DNA of 64,000 nt from NCBI GenBank assembly GCA_038049695.1, contig CP142452.1:67337501-67401500 (forward strand), written 5' to 3'. The DNA comes from Cinnamomum chago. Its lineage: Eukaryota; Streptophyta; Magnoliopsida; Laurales; Lauraceae. Positions 46,453 through 58,000 of this stretch are shown in pieces. The notes beneath the pieces are model-generated. The model did no database searches. It had not been told where the DNA came from and was given only the letters and a program-made list of their open reading frames with translations. The position numbers and the translations under genes are program-made. Within the stretch, counting starts at the first letter, position 1. Each line of letters begins with the position of its first letter.

Positions 46453-46924
46453 CAGCGCTACACAGAGCTCAGGCATTTTTTAAGAAAAAAATGCCCCTCC
46501 TACTTGGGCCCACTGAGATTTATGATGATCATGGAAACTCATGGGATGAAAAAACCTATATTAGGCCTACATATATGCAAAATCTTGAGTCATAATTAAG
46601 ATCATCCTAACCTTTTGATCCATGGCCCTAAAATTTAATGGTTTAGAGGCATCATTTTATTATGATTTCAATCCAATGGTAAGGAAAAGTGGGATAAGTG
46701 TCAAACTTGGACTTGTGACTATTCATGGGAGGGTAGCATGTGAAAAGATTAAATTGACTCAACATGGGCCTCATGACTAAAAAAAAAGGGGTGGAAAAGG
46801 GTCATTTTTGAGAATTTGCCATATATACGCACATAAAGAGAGGGTATATGAGCTAACTTTTTGGGGAGATAACTTTTTTCAACAGTTACAAATGTGGACA
46901 ATTAAGATGAAGGGGATAGGATGA
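46453..46924. other. Non-coding stretch, no gene seen
   Basis: The first part is similar to 21780-21950; the rest is AT-rich without a recognisable feature. Confidence 0.45.
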
Positions 46925-49900
46925 TTTCATACTCCAAAACCACACCGTTCGTAGCGATGTGCTTCTAAGGTCTCATGTCCGAGAGAGTTATTGTCACGCC
47001 CCGAGCCCGAGATTTCACCCATCTCGAGGTGCGACGTACGCCCGCGTGGGGATTCAAGTAAAACTCGTTGAAAATATGTGTCCCCACGAACGGGATTCCC
47101 ACAGGATTTCACGTGTGAGGTAATAAATCCATCACATTAGGGGTACCTTTCAAATTCATGTGAACTTGTATAATTAACCAAATAGGCATCCCTTTATATT
47201 TACCAACCATGTCATATTTGAATCATAATCAAGAGCATAAACAGTCCATAGAGTGAATGCTTAAGTTCAAGTTAGGATTAAAGAAAAGAAAATGAAAAAA
47301 AGAGTAGTGGAAGCTAAGTATTAATTAAGGCTTACAATACCAAAGAAAGTTCAAATCTAAAACAACTAATCATCATGACCATCCAGGCCATAAGTCTAGG
47401 GTTAAATGACGTCCACGAATCCTCAACGCAAGTAATGTCTGCTGGACATTGTCATAAGTCCACTCAGCTAATTACTGGGGAGTTTCTTATTCCTCCTTAG
47501 TGATCGAGGCAATGGCATCGAGGTCCTCACCTATAACACCAAGTGTAGCACCATTAGACTAGGCTAAGCAAGATAAACAGATATAAATCATATAACATGT
47601 GACAAATGAATTGTTAGACAGATATAAATCACATGAGGTCCAAGCATAAACACTAGGCAAATCTGAGCATGAATAAGCATGAGACGTCCGAATCATAGAT
47701 GACAGATATACACAATAGCACAACTAAATGACACATCCACATTAGCTATATTCTTTCAAATTAGCAATGTAAACATGAATGTAAAGTGAGAGCAAAAACA
47801 GAACCGAACATAACAGGGCGGTGCCACTAGGAGACAGTGGGCCCAAAACTCCTCATCGTGGACCTAGGGTACCGGTCAACCCTCAGAATATAATCCCATC
47901 TGCAGAGGGCCAGAAATATATACTAAACCCACACTTAGCCAGGTCCGACTTAGATAGGGTTGAAGCCAAGTGGTGTCAACTCGCGGAATAATAGTATAAC
48001 TAACAGAACATATACAAAACAGATCATATCATGGTACATAATTCAGAACTTATCAAGATGTAACTGATCAAAAGCGAAAATAGATATAATATAAATAGGT
48101 ACATAAGCAAGACATACGTAACTAGACAGAAGTATGATCAAGTCATATGAGAGTACTGGAACGAAATGCAATGCATGTACATAAATCATAGACGGAATCA
48201 AGATATGAAGCAAGCCAATCCTATGGTCTTGGGAACGCTCGTGGTCTTCACCGTCCAACTCGATGTAGTACTAAGGATTCCGGTGTTAGTGGCCTACAAA
48301 ATAACCCTTGGCGTTACTTAATTTGGGCATCGAATCCCTTAGTATAACACATTTGGTTCAGATCTCAATTTTGAAGAACCTGAGGCCCCTTGTGGTGCAC
48401 GGTTGGTCAAACGCATCCACACAATATACAAGTCCACTGATCATGATAAAGGGTTCAAGGTATCCATCCTTAAGGTCCAACTATCAGGCCAAAGCAATCT
48501 AACATACTACGGTTCAACGCTTGGCTCGCAGTACCATCCGGTTGCCAAGATTTATAAGAAATCCAATATCCACTTTATTCTCGAATTTCAAATCAAATAT
48601 ATGTAAGGACCATTGGATTCGACGCTTAAAGAGCTTTCCAACAGTATGTGAACCTCCAAAAACGGACGTACGGTTAAAAAGATATGGTCGTTGGAAGTTG
48701 ACATAAAATTGTCATACATCAGGTACGCTCGAGCGGACACCAACCAGAGGTCATGCGCGCTAGAGTGGAGAATCACGCGCTCGAGCAGGCACCATCTAGA
48801 TCAGTGCATGCGCGCTAGAGCGGGGAATCCTGCGCTCGAGTGGGCAGTCTAGAATTATGCACTCTTAGGCGATTTTGAGCTTAGAAATGCTCTGTTTCAC
48901 CTGATGTCTCATCCCTATTCTTCTCATCTATAACCATGGAATAAAAGCTTACACCAAGAGCCTCCAAATGCTAATAGACATCACCATTTTTACCACCAAT
49001 AAATCAAGCCATACAAACCATAATTTACATAAACTTGAACCAAAAATCAAATTGAGCTAAGAAATGGGTAGTCTAACATGAAGGAACATATTCATGGAAT
49101 CAAATGAGGATGCATGCATAGATTTATAAATGTTACACTTGCCTTGGGTCTAAAATTTGAATCCTACACCAAAGCAACCTCTCCTAGCTAGTCCAAGCTC
49201 TCCAAAGTAAAATCCCCCAAAATGAAATGGTGAAGATGAAATCCTACAATGGTAAATGAAGAGAAATGGATTGAAATCCACATGCAACACCAACATAGCC
49301 TTCCAAATTCGGATTTGAACAAGGAGACATGAGTCATGAATCAAAAAGCTTACCAAAAGTGTTGAGAAGTGAAAAATAGAGTTGTTCTTGACTTGGGAGT
49401 TCAAACCCTTGTTGTAGAGAAGAAGGAATATGCAATGGAGATGGATTTATTCACATGCAAGAGGTCTCCTTGGCTGGTTGCTTGAAATGAGGAAGGAGAT
49501 GAAGTTCTCTAAAAAAATCACACCACTAAATGGGTATACGAGGAGTGCTTGAAGAAGATGGAGTTGAGGGATCTCACATGCAAGCTCTAGATTTAGTAGA
49601 GATGAAGGAGAGAAGAAGAAGAAGATGTAAAGAAGTAGAGAAGATGTAGAGCTTTCAGCTGGAAAAATGAAGAAGAAAGAGGCCGGTGGTTGTGTGAGAT
49701 GACCACTTTCAAATCAAAGTTTTTCCTGGATTTTTCATGCAACTCCAGTTAAGTTATAGAATTTTCAAAATGAACCTTTATGCAGGAAATGGGCTTAAAT
49801 GGGCTGGGAATGGGTTAGTTTGGGTTCAAATGGTTTGTCTTGAAATATGAGAATTGGAATTTATGACATGCTTCATGTAATTCACCCAAAACCCACAAAA

Positions 49901-50365
49901 ATCTAAATCCACACATAAACCAAAAACACTCCCAAAAGGTTATAGTCTACCTAGTAAAAGGTCAAACCCAGCTAATTCTACCTAATCAAGCCCAAATACA
50001 TTCACAACATCCATTAAGCTACTAATCTAAATTAATTAACTATAAAACAAAATTAAAGCGGGTCAGGGTGTTACAGTTAGTTCCTTGGTGCTCTTAAGAT
50101 ATTTGACCGTGAAGACCTTGGATTCGCACCCTACATACTTGATATGATTTCGTTTGTATCTCCGGACAACTCTCGAAAATGATGGTTAGCTTGTACCTCA
50201 TCCATGTAGTCAAATTTTGATGTATTTCATAAGTTTGGGTTACAACTAAACTAACCATTCCTGAGATACTTTTTCCCAACCGAAGGAGCATTGAGTTTTT
50301 AATCACACCAAATGATCAATTTGTGGGGCACCCAATGGCCCAAATCCAAGCCTCACAAGTCGTTA
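46925..50365 (+). repeat. Third partial copy of the 1.26 kb repeat, split by element TB
   Basis: 46925-46991 and 50076-50365 together match the 25390-25730 and 50590-50930 parts of the other copies (ACCACA..., GATGTGC(A/T)TCTAAG, GACCTTGGATTCGCACCCTA). The split is due to the 3.1 kb insertion 46992-50075. It directly precedes copy B. Confidence 0.7.
46992..50075. mobile_element. 3.1 kb non-coding TG...CA element (element TB)
   Basis: It begins TGTCACGCCCCGAGCCCGAG and ends GGGTCAGGGTGTTACA. Flanks are GTTAT (46987-46991) and GTTAG (50076-50080), a 5 bp duplication with one mismatch. It is inserted within a repeat whose empty site is visible in copies at 25450 and 50650, which fixes its borders. 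The ends match the style of 37724-41846. The interior has CGCTCGAGCG palindromes (48726 and decayed ones to 48843). No protein domain is seen. Confidence 0.75.
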
Positions 50366-50461
50366 GGCAAAGGTCGCATGGTCCAAATCCCAAGGAATGA
50401 CATTCGCAGGCCATCAACGGTTAGGCAAAGGTCGGGTGGTCCTCGAGTGCGGAAACGGTGA

Positions 50462-51718
50462 GAATAATATAATATATGTGGTGCAAGCACTGTACTCCCA
50501 AAAATGTGTGCAATAAGCTAAACAGTCCTGCCGAGCTATGAATGAATCAAGGAACCCTTACAAAGGTTCATCCTAGGGTTCGTGATGCCCTTGATATGCC
50601 AATACCACACCATTTGTAACGATGTGCATCTAAGAAGTCCATGTCCATGAGAATTAGTTACTTGGTGCTCTTAAAATATTTGACCGAGAAGACCTTGGAT
50701 TCGCACCCTATATACTTGATATGATTTCGTTCGTATCTCCTCAAAAAACTCTCGGGAATGATGGTTAGCTCGTACCTCATCCCTGTAGTCCAATTTTGTT
50801 GTATTTCACAAATTCAGGTTCCAAGTAAACTAACTGTGCCTAGGGTACTTATTCCAAACCCAAGGAACATTGGATTTTTAAGCACACCAAATGATCAATT
50901 TTTGGGGCACCCAATGGCCCAAATCCAAGCATCACAAGTCCCCAAAATAATACCCAAAAAAGTGGGCCAAGATGGGCGTACGGGTCGTTCTTCTCCTTCT
51001 TGGCTTTTCTTCTATTTCTGTCGGTCTTCTACTTCATCTGTTTCTGACGGTCTTGGCCAAGATGGGCTTGCGGATCCTTGGAATAATTGGGATTTTGTTG
51101 ATATCAACTAAGCAAGGGCAAAAGGGGAAACAAAAAATGGATTTTGGGAGGGAGGTCGTTGGCTAATATTATAAAAATCTGGGGTCCACAGTTGTGGTTA
51201 CCCTATTTAAGGGGAGTTTTTTTGGAAAATGTCCCTAAATAAAATTAGATTTCTCCCTTTTTGTTTCTTTTTTCAAGGAGACTGTACTTCAAACAAGCAG
51301 AGTTAGAGCTTGTGGCAATATTTATTCTTACTTTTATGCTTTGTACACTTCCTATGACGGGTGGAATTGCACCACACAACTTATTTAATTTCTTTTTTTC
51401 ACTTTTAGGCCCTATTAATTTTCTAGACTTCAAAAGAATTTATATATGAATAATTTATAAATCCTCCTCTTGGGTGGAGGATCTACAAATGCTAAGAATG
51501 TCGGAATTCTAAAAATCACAAAGGACATTTTAGACTTATCAAATGGCAGAGATTTGGGATTTTAACAAAGAAACATGATATTTGCAATTGCCAGGGGATA
51601 AGCCTTCACATCTTGTCTCTAAATTTCTAATATCTCAAATGTCATAAAAATTCTAATAAAAAAAAGGCCTTAATAGCTAAAGCCGGTCCGTTCCTTTCCT
51701 TTCTATTTTCGTTACATT
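50462..51718 (+). repeat. 1.26 kb dispersed repeat, copy B
   Basis: Matches 25265-26520 along its length, ends at the same GTTACAT, and is followed here by the 3' tail of a minus-strand LINE. Confidence 0.8.
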
Positions 51719-51720
51719 TT

Positions 51721-54458
51721 TTATTTTTTATTTTTGCTAATTGGTAAATTGTATTAAAAGAAGAAAAGAAGGCCAAAGGCCCCAAGACAAGGAGAAAAAA
51801 GAATACATCCCAAAAAATACAACAAGAAAGCCCATCCCTTAAACAAGAGGGTCAAGATCCGAAAAAACAAAGGTAGGGGAGAGCTCAAACCAACAGTAAG
51901 GAGGAGCATGGCAGATGGGAACCTAGTTGCTGAGGGAAGAGAAGGAGAGCTAATCAGTCCACCCAAAAGACTTCAAAATGGGGTGAGAAGGACTTCTCTT
52001 GCCTGAGACTGAGCTGAATAAAACCCTCAAACTGTCCAAAATAACCAACTGAGCTATCATCAATGAAGGTTGCTTGCTTCGGAGCTTTGCTTCATTACAG
52101 ATGAACCAGAGGACATAGATGGCTTGGAAGAATAATGCTGCTGCAGACTTTCTTCCTTGGACATCTACTCCCTGCTCTTTTAGCACTGCAAACAGCAATA
52201 TACTGCACAAACCAGCAGCACCAGTACTAATAGGGCACCAACACAAGACAAAACAAGGGACAACACAGCAAAGAGCTTCTAAACCAGCAGCAGGAAGACA
52301 CAGAGCCACAGCACAGCTCACACAGAGATAGGCATTGGAGAGTACTACACTACAATTTTGCAGAAGACTGCAAAGAGGCAGTAGAAAAACAGCAACTCTC
52401 TGAGCAGAGAAGAAGCAATACAAGGCACTACCCGAGCACTGCAACAAAACAAAGAACCAGCCATCTAGGCGCTACTCTACCAACAGAAATCAAAACTGCT
52501 GAAAGAGAGATCCAGCCGACAGGGAGAAGAAGAGAGCTGCACTACATCTTATGGCACTGCAAACAGCAAATTACTGCACAAACCAGCAGCATCAGCACAA
52601 AGAGGGCACCAACACTAGACAGAACAAGGCACGACACAACAAAGAGCTGCTAAACCAGGAGCAGGAAGACACAACCACAGCACAGCTCACACTGAAATAG
52701 GCATTGGAGAGCACTACATAACAACTCTGCAGAAGGTTACAAAGAAGCAGCAGAAAACAGAACTACTCTGGGAAGCTTCTGCAACATAGCCCACACCAAT
52801 CACTCAACTCAGCAACACTCAGCAGCCAAACAGAGGAAAAAAAAAACTATAGGCCTGCACTGGGAGATAAGGCTACAAGCTCTCCCCATGCGGTACCACA
52901 GAAGATCACTCAGCAAAGAAGAAGCTGCGGGACTTAGATTCTTTACGGAAGAACCAGGGGACGATGATGGCTAGGAAGAAAAATGATGCTGCAGACTATC
53001 TTCCTTGGGCATCATCACTCTGCCGAAGAGCTGCCCAGACTGAAGAGGAAGAGAAAGAAGAAGGAGAAAGGCCTCATTGATTGAGAAGCCAAGAATAGAG
53101 CTGCTGAGCTAGAGTAAAATCAGAGCAAGACTACATGCAATTTGTAGCTCATTCAAGAAATCTGTGTATAAAGAATAACAGACCCAATTTATGATTGTCT
53201 CAACATAGCAGTCCTTAACAGAATTAATGAAGCAGTTCCAGCTAAAACTCTCTGAGCACCATCAGCTGCACTAAAAGGAGAGTCCATCTTCCAAAACAGA
53301 GCTTCTACTGTGCATGAGGACTACCCAATGCAAGATAAATTAAGCTGCTGATACCAAAAATGCTACTCTAGGCCGAGCTGCTGAGAGAAAGATCAGCCTG
53401 GAGAGTAGGGGAATCATTCCACCCTAAAGCCCTTAAAATTGGATGGGAGGGAGGGGTCTTTACTAAAGAGGAACAGAACATACCACTGCCGTAGTGGATG
53501 AAGAGCTTCTGAGCTTTCAGCAGGGAAGGCTTCTTACTGTGGTGTTTGGCTTCATTCCTCAAGAACCAAAGGATATGGATGGTTTGGAGGAAGATAGCTG
53601 CTGCTGATTTTTTTTTCCATTGGCATCTACATCCTTGATGAAAGCTGTCAATACAGAAGAAGAGGAGTTGAGGTGTCCATTAGACTGAGAATCCAGGACC
53701 ACAGTTGCTGGGCCGTGTGACAAGAGAAGAAGATGTGCAAATCTGTTTCATTGTTGCAGTGGCAAGAATAGCATCTAGAAGCCATGGAGATCCCTTTGAG
53801 CATTGCCCATTGATCTGTTGGGGTTTTTCTTAGAAGGCGCCAGCTGAAGCAAGAAAGTCTTGGGTTAATGATCTTATTCCAAACTAGCCCATTCCACTGA
53901 ACTTTTGCTTTTCTAGACCTAAGTGAATTCCAAGCTTGTTTAAGAGAAAGGGCCCCTGAAGATGAGCCTTTCCATGTAAGTTTATCCGGAGTAGAAGGGC
54001 GAAGGAGATCAATTTGATTTCTATGCTGAAGGAGGAAACACTGAACCTCGGCTGGGATGGAAGGTGGGATGATCTAGGAATTGTCTTGAATCAGGTCTGC
54101 CACCCTATCATTTTCAGAGAATTGAAGGGGGGGAAAACTTTTAGCTATGGGGTCATGGTCTATCCAGTTATCATGTCACAACAAGATGTTATGACCGTTC
54201 CCCAGAGCCCAACGACTGCCTTGTTGAAGGACAGTGGCCAAAGTTCTTACCTTTTTCAAGATGCAAGACCCAACCTTAGGATTTCTGGAGAACCAAATTG
54301 GGGAGTGCCTGAAGTATCTGCCCCTAAAGCAAGAAGCCCGAAGAGAGTCTGAGGTTGCCGCTGACCACCCCAACTTCATTAGACAAGGCTCATTAAACTC
54401 CTTCATCCTGCGCAGGCCCAGCCCTCCCTCAATTTTAGGCACACAGTACAATAGGAAT
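51721..54458 (-). mobile_element. 5'-truncated LINE downstream of TPS copy 3
   Basis: Minus-strand reading from 54458 gives PKIEGGLGLRRMKEFNEPC, GWSAATSDSLRASCFRGRYF and FSRNPKVGSCILKK, then a zinc-binding RVT region (about 53640-53930), then a C-terminal FLRNEAKHHSKKPSLL...HPILRALGW segment (53368-53562). A second version of that segment (FICNEAKLRSKQPSLM...HPILKSFGW) ends near 51950, and T-rich tail sequence lies at 51717-51740. The 5' break at 54458 falls exactly where the 3' flank shared with TPS copy 2 starts. Frames are broken. Confidence 0.8.
52165..52745. repeat. Tandem duplication in the LINE tail
   Basis: CACTGCAAACAGCAA...ACTGCACAAACCAGCAGCA occurs near 52183 and again near 52556, followed in both by the same run of motifs to GGCATTGGAGAG; period about 373 bp. 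Confidence 0.75.
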
Positions 54459-54525
54459 TGGAACTCAGGCATTTCTAAACAGCCTTTTTCTTTCTCAGAA
54501 TCCGACATATACTTCCAGCATGTTC

Positions 54526-54561
<36 letters not shown>

Positions 54562-54721
54562 CACACAACACGCTCACATCGAGACAGAGATTCCATAAAA
54601 AGGTGAACTCATGATTACATGATTTTAGCACCAATAATCAAGTGGTAAATGTTCCTCTACAGTAATAGTGCATTGATATGAGAACAAAAGTGGATATGAC
54701 TTATGACAACATTAATTCTTT
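54459..54721. other. 3' flank of TPS copy 3
   Basis: Matches 34421-34670 beside copy 2, including a GA microsatellite (54530-54556; 34474-34500). It shows the duplication of copies 2 and 3 extends past the stop codon. Confidence 0.7.
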
Positions 54722-55015
54722 TTACATAGGAATAAGATCCACAAGCATTGAACGGATATTGTCTTTTGTGTCTCGTGAAGAGTTACTGTATCCATCTCCA
54801 TACAAGTAGATGACTTCTCCCATGCGCGTGAGGTTGACCACTCGTGTAACTAGAGAGAATGGAAAGGGAGTTGGTTTAAGGCAGAACTTGTTTAGGTCCT
54901 TCCATGCTGATGTAATCATTTCTCGAATCTTTTCGCACGCCTCCGACCTCGTTGAGCCATGTTCCTTGATATAGCACTCAAGAGCAGATGCAACATGTAC
55001 TCTTTTTTGCTCGTG
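54722..55015 (-). CDS. TPS copy 3 exon 7 (C-terminus)
   Basis: 97 codons plus stop; begins HEQKRVHVASALECYIKEHG, completing the second metal motif, and ends GDGYSNSSRDTKDNIRSM then LVDLIPM; acceptor TTCAAAG. Confidence 0.92.
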   Translation of the reverse strand, partial: HEQKRVHVASALECYIKEHGSTRSEACEKIREMITSAWKDLNKFCLKPTPFPFSLVTRVVNLTRMGEVIYLYGDGYSNSSRDTKDNIRSMLVDLIPM

Positions 55016-58000
55016 CTTTGAATACAGTCAATGCAAACCACTAGATTAGTAAGTTATCCATTTGTGCATTCGTGTCTTTGTATGTGCGTATAATACATGG
55101 AGACTTAGCAAGATTAGCCACTGATGATCGATACTAAGGGGCTCTTTGGAAACTATAGTCTAATTAATAAGTAGCAAAATACCTCCTACTTAGCACAGGC
55201 AATAAAAGTTTTAATATTAAACATTTACAAAAGTAAAACTTATAAAAATTTAAATTAATGCTACCTTTTATTGCGATGTTCAAGATTTCATGATCCATAC
55301 AGAAACATCATTGGTATTTACTCTTAGATCAATCCCCTATGGTCATTAAAACGAACTAAGAACATGGGTTTTACAATCTCAAAAAAACATTACTTCATTA
55401 ACCTAGAAATCAACAACAAAATAGGCGGACAGGCAAGGGACATGCAATGGCACAAAACATGGTGATTGGATAATCCTAAACGTCTAGTTGCTACAAAGAT
55501 CTCTCCTTCGAATGTGGACAACCGCTCTTTTTTCTCTCATTCTTCCGTCACCGTCAAGTTTCACACCATTGGTACCATAGCTAATATTGTTATGTGGCTT
55601 CTTGATGCCTCATAAGGTGGCCCATTGGAATCAATCTCGTTAGAATCAATAATTCCAATCAACCCTAACATTTGCCACCATTCCAAATATCTTCTCAAGA
55701 GATCTCATACTACGTAAAATTGTAAACATGAAGAGAAAAAAGTTAAATAAAATGGACTATTTGTGCAATAATCCTTCGTGATTGGCCATGCCCAGATGAA
55801 CAGAGAACATAATAAATTCTCTAGGACAAACAAAACCTCAAATTTACTTAAGTTTCGGAAAGAGAGATATTTAATGTAAATGAGGTGAAATTAAAAAGAA
55901 AATTTTCTAGTACATTAGCACCTTGAAGCTTCAAATTTTAATAGAAATACTTAAAAATAGAAAATCCAAGGACATCTAGAAACCATAACTAAATTTGTAA
56001 ATATTCACAAAACCACATGAATTTAATATAAAAAACTAAAGAAAACCTGAAAAAATCTACTGACATATGAAGATATAATATTGCATATATAAACTTTAAT
56101 GAGTATGCAAATCAACAACATTAGCAGAACTAGTTCTTAGAGGCTGCCAATCATCTGAACCGGCATCCCCTTCAAACCCAAGGCATCAATCATGTTGCAC
56201 GTATAAAAAAATCATCCCATATATAAAATAAATAAATAAAACATTGCCGGCTGAAAAAAAGGGTGGCAGATGTACTATCCAAAACTCTCTTATCCTCTAC
56301 TATCCACATTTGATGCTCTTATATCAACATCCCGCTCGAATTCAAGACCCAACGGGCATACGTAACCAGGCTAGAGAGATGGATATGCCTCACATCGGTT
56401 TCGAACTGTGACCTCTAGCTCTGATACCATCTTGATAACCAGTAACACCAAAAGGTTATAACCTGTTGGTGAAAAATCCCATAATTTGGCTATTCTTAAC
56501 CAAGGTCCCCCCCCCATGCAGATTGTACAATACAAACTCAGCCTTTCCGCCACTTTTTTATTTTATTTTTTTGTGCTTTATTCTGAGGGACGATAGCGTC
56601 GCTCCTCATGTCTTCTTCTTCCTCATCTCCTTCCTATTTCTAGATAGCCCCTACTCCATTTCTCACCAAACCCTACAGGTTTTCCACTATTCATATATAT
56701 ATATTTATATAGGTTGAAAGGCGGCGAATACAAGTTTTTCGCCACTCATATCGATGGAAAAACTGCTAATATAGGTTTAACCTATTGAGCAACCTTTCTC
56801 TCTCTTTTTCTCATGGATGAGTTCATGGGTTGAGGTTAAGCTCTGAGCATAAGATTGTTATTGGAACCATTCTTCCATGTTATGTCTGCCATTTTTTTTT
56901 CTTTCCCTTCTCTTTCACTTTTCAAGATAAATCTTGAAAATATGAAAAGAAGAAACAAAGAAATTATACGTCATTCAGTAGTAATCTTTTTATAAAGCAT
57001 GTGATACTATTTTTCCAAGATGATTGGAAGAAAAATGGAGTGGGGGAGATAGAGAAATAGGTGGGAGAAAAGAAAAAAAATAAGAGGAAGAAGAAACAAA
57101 GGGGGTTCTATGTTTTAAAAAAAATCGCGTAGAGCGACGCTAGCATTGCTCCTATCAGACACGAGCGACGCTAGCATCGCACCCTTCATCATTAAAAAAA
57201 AAAAAAAAAAGGAAGAGGTCCTGACGGACCTCGTTTGTGTTGTACAATCTGTGGGGATCCTTCTTGAGAAATGACCAAATTCCGGGATTTTTCCCGTAAA
57301 ATCCTCTATTTTTTTAAGGCAAAAGTTCTAATTTATTAATAAGCTTTAAAAATAGAAAATTCAATTGGAGGCTTACAAAAACCTCTAATATATAAAATAA
57401 GCTCTAAATCATAAAGTAAGAGCTTATGTTTAGAGTTTCCAAAAGCCCCTTTAGCAGCAATGTTGAAGACTGTGGGACGCTTTGATTGATGATGCAAAAT
57501 TTGGGACCCTTCTCACTTTATCTAACGTTTAGGATTTTTTCAAAGTAGAAGCCCAAAAATTGAACCTCTAACGTCTGGTTCCCAATTTTCGCACAGGTCA
57601 CTTGAATTTTTAGAACTATGATAAAAAAAAATACATTAGATTTTACCTCATTTGATTGGATATCATCACCGAGCCGACCAATTAAGCTTGAATCCATCAT
57701 AAACTTAGGACGGGTCTTCAGCCAATCAAATGCTTCTTTAGTTGCCTCTTCTCCCATACCAACAAAGGAAGCAGCTGACAGATAAATATAACCGGCCGTG
57801 ACTAGTGAAACTTTAAGATACTCTCCTAGTGTAGGCACATAACCACTGTTAAGCCACACAACTTCCTTGAAGTATCCTTGAACTATAGCTTTCGTCTAAT
57901 CAATACAGTCAAACCATCACACCTTTAGACATCTAAAATAAAAATAATACAGAGGCGGCTAGGTATAATGCCTATGACATCACAAGAATAAGAGGGATAA

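Noticed and set aside
52119-52331. Alanine/glutamine-rich plus-strand open frame
   Set aside because: Antisense shadow of the LINE ORF2 C-terminal region and its tail repeat.
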